A stretch of 64,000 bases of DNA from Paraglaciecola psychrophila 170 (GCF_000347635.1 NC_020514.1:5208001-5272000), one strand, 5' to 3'. Counted from the stretch's first letter, positions 36,840-45,871 are shown. Notes: a model not told the origin generated them from the letters alone. Numbers and translations are program-made.

Positions 36840-37257
36840 ATGGTCACTGTTTGTTTACTGGGCTATGACGTAAAAAGTGACGATGTTGATGTGTTATTTT
36901 TTGGTACTGGACATACAGATAACCAGCATATTAACGGTGGCATGATGCAGGGAATTAGTACCATGCTATTTCGACTGCTATTGCGGGAGAACTACCTAGT
37001 GATCCCAAAAAAGTATTCGATGAAGCAACACAAGGACAATGGCGTATTTGGCCAAAAATTGGTTGGGGACCTAGCGAGACTAGAGGCAGTGGTGAAAATG
37101 TGGTTTTAGCCCATGTTAGCTTGTCTTATTTTCAAGGAGGCATAGAGTTTACCCTTGCTGCACAAACCGCCGCACCAGGAAACGATAATATTTATGTCAA
37201 TTATGCAGGGATAAAAATGCAATCCTTGTTAACGCAAAGTATGTTTGAGTTATTTTA
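36840..37257 (+). pseudogene. Relic of an unidentified protein gene
   Basis: One frame reads LGYDVKSDDVDVLFFGTGHTDNQHINGGMMQGISTMLFR to LVIPKK. After a shift near 37018 it continues VFDEATQGQWRIWPKIGWGPSETRGSGENVVLAHVSLSYFQGGIEFTLAAQTAAPGNDNIYVNYAGIKMQSLLTQSMFELF to a TAA at 37255-37257. The composition is clearly coding-like and the end resembles the last part of a secreted hydrolase, but I cannot name the family. The 5' end is missing. Confidence 0.55.
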
Positions 37258-37459
37258 AACTCATCGCAAATAACATTTAACGATGCCAGGGTAAATATGA
37301 CTTCGATTATCTGTGTTAACACACAACTTGTGATTGCAGTGACACTCAAGCAAAGATTTACCAAGCTATTTTAAGACGTTGACTAAATCTCTAGGTGGCC
37401 TTGACCCTAAGTCCTACTGCGATGGTAACTTTTCTAAGATTTTTCATTCAGACTGAATC

Positions 37460-37499
37460 ATACAACTTACTTTTAAAACTCTTTAAAAGTAAGTTGTAT
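37460..37499. repeat. Perfect 18-bp AT-rich palindrome
   Basis: Arms ATACAACTTACTTTTAAA (37460-37477) and its exact reverse complement (37482-37499) flank the loop ACTC. It stands alone between the relic ending at 37257 and the PHB depolymerase start at 37770. It lacks the GC stem and T-run of an ordinary terminator. It could be a mobile-element end, a regulatory hairpin or a dispersed repeat. Confidence 0.8.
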
Positions 37500-37769
37500 A
37501 ATAGTGATGTCGTCCATGAAAAAGTCTAAGAATGGCAATCGCACACTTTTATGAAACACATCATCACACGCCATAAAACAGAAACGTGGCATAGTACTAA
37601 ATACCTACATCTGTTTAAACCTTAAGCACCTATAGTTATCCCTGCAGTAAATAATTGACCTTAAGCACACAGTGTAAGAAGCGTAAAAAGTGTAAATTGA
37701 GTACATTTCTGACGTTGTGCCTTGGTGAATATTCCATTTCTTAATAATTAAAATATTTGGGAGCATATT

Positions 37770-39695
37770 ATGATAACTAAACAAGGTCTTAGTAAGGTTT
37801 TACTATGGCTGCCTGTTGTAGGTGCACTATATCTTTCTAGTCATGTGTTTGCCGGTAGTTGGCAAAATAATCAGTCGTTGGGTGGTTTTAATAAAGTCAA
37901 TATCTATACACCCGACAGCATTTCGTCTATTGGACAGGGTAAGGCATTGATGATTGTGCTGCACGGTTGCGTGCAGTCCGTTGATGCCTACCTCACAGCT
38001 AATTTGGAGTCTGCTGCGGAAAACCACGGTATGGTAATCGCTGTACCAGACGCAATGAATAAAGCGGGTTACAGTTGCTGGTCATATTGGCAAGGGACTA
38101 AATCCCGTTCCAGCGGCGACTATAAGAATTTGATTTCACTGGCCACTGCACTGACTACTGATAGTAACCGTGATATCGACCCGGATCAGGTATATATCGC
38201 TGGTCTATCCTCAGGTGCAGCTTTCGCCAACACCACCGCTTGTTTGGCTCCTGATATTTTCGCGGGCATGGGTATTAGCGCTGGTCCCAGTATAGGTACC
38301 AGTTCAAACGGAGCACTTGGACCCTGTGAAACAGCAAATGTACAAGCTCGATGTCAGCAGTATGCTGGCTCTTATTCCAGTCATTTCTCCAGTCAAATTG
38401 CTTCTATTGCCCAAGGGGATCAGGATTCAACGGTGAACTTATGTTACAACGCACAAAATGCCAAAGGTATGGCTGACCTATATGGTGTGAGTGAATTACC
38501 CGGCAGCAATATTATCAGTGAAGGAGCCGGTCGGACTGGCGATGAAACACTTTGGCAAGACGGACGCGTGTCTAAACTGTGGTTTAACGGCGTTGATCAT
38601 GCTTGGTCGGGTGGTCAGGGGGCAAATGGCTCATATATCAATGGTAGCGGCATCAATTATGCCGAATATTTAGGACGGTATTTTGCCACTAACAACCAGC
38701 GGGTTGATCGTAACGTAGGTCCTCTATTGAGCAATATTCAGATAAGCCTGTCTGGCAGCCAAATAATGCTAAGTGGCAACGCTCAAGATACTGAAGGCTT
38801 TGTGGCTGAGGTCAGTGCTAGTTTTGCGGGAGTCGGTGGCAGTTTAAGCAGTGGTGCAAGTTCAGTAGATGGGGCTGATAATTTTATGATTATCAGTGCT
38901 GCACTTGCCGATAACCTTTATCAAGTTAGCCTGCTGGCTACCGATAATGAAGGAAAAGATTCAGCACTTTTCTATAGTTCTATTCGTGTTGGACCTCCTC
39001 CGTCACCAGCGGCGCCAGTACTTAGCAATATAACGGTGAGTGTTTCTGGGCAATGTGCAACAGTTAGCGGCAATGTGACAGATATTAATGATGACTTAAC
39101 ATTAGTTAGTATTGCCTTTGCCAACGGCAATATTTCTGCCGTTATTGAACAAACGAGCTATTCGGCAATACAATGCAGTCTGCCCGGTGGCAGCAATACC
39201 GCAAGCGTAACGGCAAACGATCAAGCTGCCCAGACTAGCAACGATAGCATCACATTTACTATTGATGCAGGTCAGACAGCCACGTTAGAGCAACATATTA
39301 ATGCAGGGCGACTGGATTATACCAATTACGCCAATTGCTACCTGGAATACAGCACATCTGCCTTCAAGTTATTTGAAATGGCCTCAGGTGCGAGTCAATG
39401 TGTGTGGCAGGATAACGATGCGTCTTGCACTGGACCAATACAGGCCTGCAGTGGTGATGAAAGCGGAGGCGGTTCTGGTGGAGGAAGTGGTGATTCGAAC
39501 GGCGAAACGTGTGTCGAACATAGCACCTATAACTATTACCATAAAACTGCAGGAAGAGCCTACAGCTCAGGCAGCCCCTATGCGCCAAACTATTTCGCAC
39601 AAGGCTCTGATGAAGCCATGTCCGGCTCAACTTATGGGCTTAGTATTCTTCACTCTACTGGTAATGCTATCTGGTCTTTAGGTAATTGCCCTTGA
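37770..39695 (+). CDS. Secreted polyhydroxybutyrate (PHB) depolymerase with Ig-like and C-terminal binding-type domains
   Basis: A 641-residue exported esterase of the PHB depolymerase family, which cuts extracellular polyester to oligomers. The signal peptide ends near VFAGS (28-30). The catalytic domain spans about 35-310, with oxyanion motif LHGCVQS (65-71), lipase box GLSSGA with Ser147, Asp220 in GDQDSTV and His278 in GVDHAWSGG. Two similar Ig/fibronectin-like repeats follow (about 313-405 and 415-500, each opening LSNIxxSxSG). A short Cys-containing region, a Gly/Ser linker (SGGGSGGGSGDSNG) and a 60-residue C-terminal domain with TAGRAYSSGS and ending LGNCP complete the protein. SD GGGAG precedes the ATG. 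It is the first gene of the polyester locus. Confidence 0.92.
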   Translation: MITKQGLSKVLLWLPVVGALYLSSHVFAGSWQNNQSLGGFNKVNIYTPDSISSIGQGKALMIVLHGCVQSVDAYLTANLESAAENHGMVIAVPDAMNKAGYSCWSYWQGTKSRSSGDYKNLISLATALTTDSNRDIDPDQVYIAGLSSGAAFANTTACLAPDIFAGMGISAGPSIGTSSNGALGPCETANVQARCQQYAGSYSSHFSSQIASIAQGDQDSTVNLCYNAQNAKGMADLYGVSELPGSNIISEGAGRTGDETLWQDGRVSKLWFNGVDHAWSGGQGANGSYINGSGINYAEYLGRYFATNNQRVDRNVGPLLSNIQISLSGSQIMLSGNAQDTEGFVAEVSASFAGVGGSLSSGASSVDGADNFMIISAALADNLYQVSLLATDNEGKDSALFYSSIRVGPPPSPAAPVLSNITVSVSGQCATVSGNVTDINDDLTLVSIAFANGNISAVIEQTSYSAIQCSLPGGSNTASVTANDQAAQTSNDSITFTIDAGQTATLEQHINAGRLDYTNYANCYLEYSTSAFKLFEMASGASQCVWQDNDASCTGPIQACSGDESGGGSGGGSGDSNGETCVEHSTYNYYHKTAGRAYSSGSPYAPNYFAQGSDEAMSGSTYGLSILHSTGNAIWSLGNCP

Positions 39696-39717
39696 TATAT
39701 TAAGTGAACTTAAAGAC

Positions 39718-39753
39718 GGCAGAGCTACACTCACCATTGCTCTGCCATTTTTA
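39718..39753 (+). terminator. Rho-independent terminator after the PHB depolymerase
   Basis: GGCAGAGC (39718-39725) pairs with GCTCTGCC (39739-39746) around a 13-base loop, followed by ATTTTTATTTT. It separates the depolymerase transcript from the TonB receptor gene downstream. Confidence 0.88.
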
Positions 39754-39900
39754 TTTTATTGTGCATCCAGCTCTTCCTCTGTGGTTAAAGTATTTCACCT
39801 TTTCAAACTGATTTTACCTCTCCCCCAGCTTAGATATATACATTGAGCGTAATTGTCCGGTTAACTTGAAGTTTTTTGTCCTTGTTGGCCAAAGGATGCC

Positions 39901-42216
39901 ATGTATTATTTACAACATAAAAATAACAGTTTATTTACATTAAGGTGCAGTATGCCCGAATTTATTATCCCCAGCAGTCCAAGACATAAGCCCAGACTTC
40001 ATCCACTATGCAGTGCTTTGTTAGTTGCACTTGCTTTGCCTATTCATGCACAAGACAGTGACAATACAAAAGAAGATTCAGAACGCGGTATCGAGTTGAT
40101 TACGGTGACTGCTACTCGTCAGGTCGAAAATCTACAAGATGTGCCTATTGCTATCACAGCTCTGTCTGCGAATGAGTTAGAGAAGATGCAAATTCAGGAT
40201 TTGGGCGATCTGGAGTCAAAGGTGCCTAATCTGAACTTGCATGTAGGCGATGCTTCTAACGCCGTGGTGTATATTCGCGGAGTGGGTCAGATAGATTCCA
40301 TCTCTTTTAATGATCCGGGGGTGGGTGTTTATCTGGATGATGTCTATATGGGTCGGGTTCAAGGTGCATTTCTCGATGTGGTGGATCCACAGCAAATTGA
40401 AGTATTGCGAGGCCCTCAGGGCACCCTCTACGGACGCAACACTATCGGAGGAGCGATTAAATTTACCAGTGCTAAACCCACAGAAGATACAGAGGCGTAC
40501 CTAGGTCTTAATCTTGGTAATTACAACCAATTGGGCCTTAAAGGCAGCATAAGTGGAAGCTTGATAAGTGATACGTTGACAGGACGATTTGCGTTATCTA
40601 GTAAAAAACGGGACGGTTATAGTAACAATCTCTTTGATGGCGGCGATGACAATGATAAGGATACCCTGGCTTGGCGGGGAAGTCTGATGTATCAACCGAC
40701 TGATTATTTTTCAGCCTACCTCGTATTGGACGGTTCCGATAGCAGCCCTAATCATTCACGTACTCCTCATAGGGAAACCCCTATTTATTCGCTGTCAGCA
40801 GGAGGTTTTCTGCCTGCTGGTGATGATCCTTTCGAAGTCGATGTTACCTATAACGATCTGGAAAAGTTGAAAACGAAAGGAGCGGCACTGACCCTAGAAT
40901 ACAATTGGGGCAATAATACTGTTAAGTCTATCAGTGCCTATCGCGAAATGGATTATCGAACTCACTTGGATCTAGACGGTAGTGCAGATGAGACGTTTGG
41001 TATTTATAATTTCGAAGAGCAGGATCAGTTTAGTCAGGAACTGCAGTGGCTTTATCGCACAGACTCACTTTCAGTGGTTTCCGGCCTTTATTACTTCAAG
41101 GAAAATGATCTGACCCTAGGCGGCGCAGTAGCTCCAGAGTTCTTTGTCCCTCTTGGCGATGGTGTCTACTTTCCTTTTCCTGTTATCAATGCCGGAAAAC
41201 GTGATCAAATCAACACCAGTAGCGCTGTCTATACCAATATCAATGTTGATTTAACTAAGCGTTTAAGCCTTACTTTAGGTGCCCGCTACACCACAGAGAA
41301 AAAATCAGTCAGTAACGAAGGAGAAGAGTTTTTCGGTACCGGCATCACGACCGCCGAACAGATGGAGCAAGTGTTCGGTACCGGTGTGGGATTCGGGCAG
41401 ACCGGTTATGAGGCTGAGCAAGACTGGAATTCCTTCTCACCCAAAGTCGTTTTAGATTATAAGGCTACTAAGAAAACCCTTGTATATGGTAGCGCCAGCC
41501 GGGGTTTCAAAAGCGGCGGTTTTAACGGTCGTCTGACATCTATCGCCCAGCCATTTGATCCTGAAACCATGTGGAGTTATGAAGTGGGATCCAAGTCGTT
41601 GTTGAACGACGACAACATTCGTTTAAATATGGCGGCATTTTACAACGACTATAAAAACTTTCAGCTGAGTCGCTTTTCTATCGATCCAGACACTGGTGCC
41701 TTCTTGTCTCTGTTTGATAACGCTGGTAAAGCTAGTATCTACGGTGCTGAGATGGAATTCAGCGCCATGCTGACCGCTGATCTAACCCTCAACATTAATG
41801 TCGGCTACTTGGGGGGAGGTTATGACAATCTAATTGGTGACTTCGGTGAGGAGGTCAGTGACAAACGTGAGTTGGTTAACGCTCCGAAATGGAATGGTCG
41901 ACTCGGTTTAGAATACTGGTTTGATATAGGCGCAAAGGGTTCTCTTTGGGCTAGTCTGTCATCTAGTTATCGTAGCAAAACTTATCTGACGGTGAGCAGC
42001 AGTGAAGTGTTAGCCCAAGATGCATATTCGCTATTGGATGTATCTGTTCGATACCGCTCTCCCGATGAGCGCTGGCAAGTCATGCTGTATGGCAAAAACT
42101 TGACTGACAAGCACTATCGACAGCACGGTTTCGATCTTAGTGCTTCACCCGGAGTTCAGCTGGGTTACTACGGTGCTCCACGCACTTTTGGTATCGATAT
42201 AAAATATGAGTTTTAA
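39901..42216 (+). CDS. TonB-dependent outer-membrane receptor
   Basis: A 771-residue receptor for energy-dependent uptake across the outer membrane. After a signal peptide (LHPLCSALLVALALPIHAQ) comes a TonB box-like ELITVTATR, the plug domain (QDVPIAITALSANELEKMQIQDLGDL ... VEVLRGPQGTLYGRNTIGGAI) and a roughly 600-residue beta-barrel ending in GIDIKYEF, with the terminal Phe needed for outer-membrane assembly. Two starts are possible: ATG 39901 (AAAGGA) and ATG 39952 (AAGGTG, MPEFIIPSS), each with an SD. It resembles the many marine receptors for organic substrates rather than the siderophore type. The context suggests hydroxyalkanoate oligomers as ligands; this is inference. Confidence 0.93.
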   Translation: MYYLQHKNNSLFTLRCSMPEFIIPSSPRHKPRLHPLCSALLVALALPIHAQDSDNTKEDSERGIELITVTATRQVENLQDVPIAITALSANELEKMQIQDLGDLESKVPNLNLHVGDASNAVVYIRGVGQIDSISFNDPGVGVYLDDVYMGRVQGAFLDVVDPQQIEVLRGPQGTLYGRNTIGGAIKFTSAKPTEDTEAYLGLNLGNYNQLGLKGSISGSLISDTLTGRFALSSKKRDGYSNNLFDGGDDNDKDTLAWRGSLMYQPTDYFSAYLVLDGSDSSPNHSRTPHRETPIYSLSAGGFLPAGDDPFEVDVTYNDLEKLKTKGAALTLEYNWGNNTVKSISAYREMDYRTHLDLDGSADETFGIYNFEEQDQFSQELQWLYRTDSLSVVSGLYYFKENDLTLGGAVAPEFFVPLGDGVYFPFPVINAGKRDQINTSSAVYTNINVDLTKRLSLTLGARYTTEKKSVSNEGEEFFGTGITTAEQMEQVFGTGVGFGQTGYEAEQDWNSFSPKVVLDYKATKKTLVYGSASRGFKSGGFNGRLTSIAQPFDPETMWSYEVGSKSLLNDDNIRLNMAAFYNDYKNFQLSRFSIDPDTGAFLSLFDNAGKASIYGAEMEFSAMLTADLTLNINVGYLGGGYDNLIGDFGEEVSDKRELVNAPKWNGRLGLEYWFDIGAKGSLWASLSSSYRSKTYLTVSSSEVLAQDAYSLLDVSVRYRSPDERWQVMLYGKNLTDKHYRQHGFDLSASPGVQLGYYGAPRTFGIDIKYEF

Positions 42217-43210
42217 TATGAGACTTGATAAAGAAACAGCAGTCCTTCTGGAGCAATTTAACCAGCAGATACCAGATCTCCATAACCAACAGGTTTCGAT
42301 AGAAACCTCTCGGGCTGGTGCCCAAGCTATGTTTATCGGCTTGCAAGGCCCAGTGCCAATAGGATGCCGAGTCAGTGAGCTAAACATACCTAGTGATGAA
42401 GGTGATATTCCCGCTCGCCTTTATCTACCAGTCATCGAGACAGAAACCCCGTTGCCAGTAGTTATGTTTCTGCACGGCGGTGGTTGGTCTTTGGGAGATT
42501 TGGACTGTTATCAGGCCTTGGTCGCCAGTCTCTGTGAATTGAGTGGTATGGCATTTGTCAGCCTAGAGTATCGGCTGGCTCCGGAGCACAAATATCCGGC
42601 CGGTTTAAAGGATGCCTGCTCAGGATTAAGTTGGCTCTATCAACATGCTCAGTCAATGAATTTAGACTCAAACCGTATTGCACTGATGGGTGATAGTGCT
42701 GGTGCTAATCTTGCCCTATCGACCAGTTATCAGATGAACAACATAAACGGTATACAGCTGAAAGGTCTGTATTTAATTTATCCAGTATTGGATGTACATA
42801 ACCCTCATCAGACTTATCCATCAAGAGAGCAATTTGGAAACGGGGATTATTTACTGAGCACAGCGGCTATCGATGACACGCGTGTGATGTACCTAGACGA
42901 GAAAGGACGCGCTGATGACCCATTGGTCTCCCCGATGTTTTTGACTGATTTACAGCGTTTACCAGCCACTTCCATTTTGGTAGCCGGTTTTGACCCATTG
43001 CACGATGAAGGCCAACAATTCGCTGAAAAACTGCACCAAGCCGGGAAACTAAGGCACTTCGAAGACTTTGACAGCACCATCCATGCTTTTTTGTCCTTCG
43101 GAGATTTATCAGTGGCTCAGCAAGCTAGACAACGTTTAGCCGAACAGCTTAAAGCAGACTTGTTGCCCAATAAGGAAAATGAACACACACAAAGGAGAGC
43201 ATCACGATGA
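42206..43210 (+). CDS. Alpha/beta hydrolase of the HSL family (candidate oligomer hydrolase)
   Basis: A 334-residue hormone-sensitive-lipase-type esterase with HGGGW oxyanion motif (90-94), GDSAGANLA nucleophile elbow with Ser164, Asp in ILVAGFDPLHDEG near 260 and His in STIHAFLSF near 290. There is no signal peptide, so it probably acts in the cytoplasm. The frame starts at ATG 42206, overlapping the TonB receptor gene by 11 bases; ATG 42218 is an alternative. The overlap means co-expression with the receptor. A natural role is to cleave imported hydroxybutyrate or related ester oligomers, but HSL enzymes act on many short-chain esters. Confidence 0.88.
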   Translation: MSFNMRLDKETAVLLEQFNQQIPDLHNQQVSIETSRAGAQAMFIGLQGPVPIGCRVSELNIPSDEGDIPARLYLPVIETETPLPVVMFLHGGGWSLGDLDCYQALVASLCELSGMAFVSLEYRLAPEHKYPAGLKDACSGLSWLYQHAQSMNLDSNRIALMGDSAGANLALSTSYQMNNINGIQLKGLYLIYPVLDVHNPHQTYPSREQFGNGDYLLSTAAIDDTRVMYLDEKGRADDPLVSPMFLTDLQRLPATSILVAGFDPLHDEGQQFAEKLHQAGKLRHFEDFDSTIHAFLSFGDLSVAQQARQRLAEQLKADLLPNKENEHTQRRASR

Positions 43211-44463
43211 AAAGGATGAATAATAATCAATTCAAAAGCATTCGCCGGCTTCAACAATTCGGTCTGGCGATTCTGTTGACATTCATCGCTAGCCTAGTCA
43301 ACGCAGCCAGCCCTGTCCTAGAAGCTAGTTTTAGCAGTGGTATCAACAATGGTTGGGCCAAAGTAGAAAGGTGGGGTGATACCAGTGGTAATTTAATGCA
43401 GGAGAGCTTTCCCTTAGATGGTCGAGGTAATCAAACCGGTCAAAGAGCTACTTTTTTTGCCAACCCAACCCCCTCTTCGGATACGTTTTTGATCTACTAT
43501 GGGCCAAACTGGAATAGCAATAGTAAAGCGACGCCAGTGTTACTGATCCACGGTGCTAATCAGGATGCCGATATAGCCTGGGCGAACCCCAATGAAGCCG
43601 GTGACTATGGCTGTGGTAGGCAAACCTGTCCAAACACAGGTTTGATGCAAGCTCTAGCAACAGATAACTTTAAGGTATTTGCTCTATCTTTGGCCCATAA
43701 AAACGGCGACGGGTATTTCTGGTCAGAACAGATAGCCAATGCCATCAGCGTGATCAAAAATCGAACTGGCGCACAGAGTGTGGACCTAGTTACCTGGTCC
43801 AAGAGTGCTTTTAATGCCCGAATGTATGTTTCATCTTTGACCCAATCATGGGGAACGGTTTACCAGAATGATGTAAGACGGTTGATAATGCTGGGAGGTC
43901 CTAATAATGGTATCGACTGGTCCTTCCGTCACGGTTGGACTCAAACCTTTGGCGTATACCCTGGTTGCGGCGGTGTCATCAACGGCCCAACGGCCCATGA
44001 TGCTATATTTTGCTTCGGTGTTTGGCAATATGGTTCTGAATGGAGTTATGCCTCCAGCTATTTTACTGGCGCTGCACAAATGCTGAAAAAATGGGATAGT
44101 ACCTATTCATTATCAGTAAGCGAACAGGATTGGCATACTACTTATTACGGCGGTTGGGGCTATTATACCCATGCTCAGGGTATCGATGCGTTTATGCCTG
44201 AATCTTTGGTGGATTCAGTTAGGGCTGCTGGTACGGACCCTGCTGTTCGAATTCACAATCTTTGTGGTAATCAAGCGGATATCGCGTTGATCCATAATGA
44301 ACATACCGGCCCTTCAGATGGTGTTGTATTTATAACCAGTTGTAGTGATACCACAGGCATCAATAACAACGGTGGTACTTCCGTGATTGCCTCTAATCAT
44401 TTGGAACTGGGCTGGCAACTGGCCGGCGTTAATCAGATTAGGAGCTGGCTTAATGCCAACTGA
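43207..44463 (+). CDS. Secreted alpha/beta hydrolase, lipase or PHA-depolymerase-like
   Basis: A 418-residue exported protein. The signal peptide (QFGLAILLTFIASLVNA) ends near residue 33. The hydrolase core starts TPVLLIHGANQDADIAW (109-125), and the segment GAQSVDLVTWSKSAFNARMYV (188-208) occupies the nucleophile-elbow position. There the usual GxSxG appears as TWSKSA, with Ser198 as likely nucleophile. RRLIMLGGPNNGIDW follows. The C-terminus carries VRIHNLCGNQADIALI, where the acid is expected, and SNHLELGW with a possible catalytic His. The layout recalls PhaZ7-like depolymerases and bacterial lipases. The frame overlaps the HSL gene by 4 bases; ATG 43207 has AAGGAG just before it. Confidence 0.8.
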   Translation: MKRMNNNQFKSIRRLQQFGLAILLTFIASLVNAASPVLEASFSSGINNGWAKVERWGDTSGNLMQESFPLDGRGNQTGQRATFFANPTPSSDTFLIYYGPNWNSNSKATPVLLIHGANQDADIAWANPNEAGDYGCGRQTCPNTGLMQALATDNFKVFALSLAHKNGDGYFWSEQIANAISVIKNRTGAQSVDLVTWSKSAFNARMYVSSLTQSWGTVYQNDVRRLIMLGGPNNGIDWSFRHGWTQTFGVYPGCGGVINGPTAHDAIFCFGVWQYGSEWSYASSYFTGAAQMLKKWDSTYSLSVSEQDWHTTYYGGWGYYTHAQGIDAFMPESLVDSVRAAGTDPAVRIHNLCGNQADIALIHNEHTGPSDGVVFITSCSDTTGINNNGGTSVIASNHLELGWQLAGVNQIRSWLNAN

Positions 44464-44543
44464 TTATTAATGGGAATTAGTCTAAGGTGCGAGAGCTGAA
44501 ACATCACTCTGTACTTTAGTTGGATTGATTTGCAGGATACTTT

Positions 44544-45614
44544 ATGCTCTATTGCCTTGACTCTTTTACTCTCGGACAAAGCAAATCGGTGCCTGAATCA
44601 TCCTTTCTGTCACAGCAGCATCCTCAGTCAATCCATGATCATGGCCTGACGATGCTGACGTCAATTTTGGCCGCTGCTGGTTTGTCATTGCCAGTTGTCT
44701 TGGCCGATTTAGGTTTGCAAGACAACGGCAGTCTTAGCATTGTGGATTTTCTAAGAATACTAGAATCCTTCTCCATTGAGCTGCGTGATGAGTCATTGCA
44801 TATGTCTAAGCGCCCTCTATTGCCGGGCACTAATGATCATGTATTGGCCAATTTAAGTCGTTGCGAAACCTTGCTGGACGCTCTGCAACAACTGGCGAGC
44901 TCTTATAATTTTATTCATGGCGGCGCCTATAACAGGGTGGAAGTAAAGGATCGTGAAGTAGTCTATGTCATAGATGACCATGATTTCCCTTACTTGGATG
45001 ACAGCAGCAGCGAACATATTCGTTTCAATCTAGAATGTGTATTATTGTATGTGCATGGTGTGATCTGTAGTCTTTCCCATCCTCAGCAAGCGGACTTAAT
45101 TAAGGTGCAGAGTAGGATCCCGAGTAAGCAGCAATCCCTGTTGCTGGCAGCATTTCCTAATCTGCCCATCCGCCACACTGCCTCATGTTACGCGCTGCAT
45201 TATCCCGTCGAGTTGGCTAAAATAAAACTGTGCAGCGAGCAAAATATCCCTCTCACTTCAGCCCAAGTCTATAGTGGGTTACAGCAATATTTGTTAGTTG
45301 AACCTGATAGTCATGAAAACTTGCTGACCAAAGTGAGATCAGCATTAAAAGCCGGTTTACACAGCCAGGAAGCGGTGGCAGATTGTCTGGGGTGCAGTGT
45401 TGCGACACTGCGTCGCAAATTGGCTGACTGCAACAGCAGTTTTAGAAAAGCTCGCGAAAAATTCTTGAACCAGGAAGCGAAAATACTACTGTCGCAACAA
45501 ATGAACCTGGATGATATTGCCCATAAACTGGGTTTTTCCGATTCTAGGAGCTTTAATCGGGCTTTCAAGGCTTGGAATGGCATGACGCCCAGAGATTTCG
45601 TTGACAACCAATAA
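44544..45614 (+). CDS. AraC family transcriptional regulator of the polyester locus
   Basis: A 356-residue regulator. The N-terminal roughly 210 residues form an Arabinose-binding-like sensor of the OruR type (LTMLTSILAAAGLSLPVVLADLG, CETLLDALQQLASSYNFIHGG). The C-terminal double helix-turn-helix spans about 265-352 (HSQEAVADCLGCSVATLRRKLAD, LDDIAHKLGFSDSRSFNRAFKAWNGMTPRDF), a full AraC signature. It starts 80 bases after the second depolymerase-like gene on the same strand and ends the cluster, so it is the likely local activator responding to a breakdown product. Confidence 0.93.
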   Translation: MLYCLDSFTLGQSKSVPESSFLSQQHPQSIHDHGLTMLTSILAAAGLSLPVVLADLGLQDNGSLSIVDFLRILESFSIELRDESLHMSKRPLLPGTNDHVLANLSRCETLLDALQQLASSYNFIHGGAYNRVEVKDREVVYVIDDHDFPYLDDSSSEHIRFNLECVLLYVHGVICSLSHPQQADLIKVQSRIPSKQQSLLLAAFPNLPIRHTASCYALHYPVELAKIKLCSEQNIPLTSAQVYSGLQQYLLVEPDSHENLLTKVRSALKAGLHSQEAVADCLGCSVATLRRKLADCNSSFRKAREKFLNQEAKILLSQQMNLDDIAHKLGFSDSRSFNRAFKAWNGMTPRDFVDNQ

Positions 45615-45871
45615 CGAATCTAAAGTGGTAGGAATTTTACACCGCCTGATATCAACTTAAACAACTATATACGCTTTTAAAAATGTGTTCTTTGTAGCAA
45701 TGTTAGCTATTTTGATTGGTAACACCAGAATATTTTTATTTTCCTCTGTGTCCACTCGCTCTGTGGTTAAAAGCTTTTATCTTTGCTTTATGCCTGCAAC
45801 CAAAACAGGTTTTTATGTTTTAGCTGATTTGATGTATTCTATGCTTATAATAATTCACACCTTTGTTGTTG

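Noticed and set aside
39301..39681. 126-codon frame inside the PHB depolymerase
   Set aside because: It is an out-of-frame shadow of a gene with clear catalytic motifs and secretion signal.
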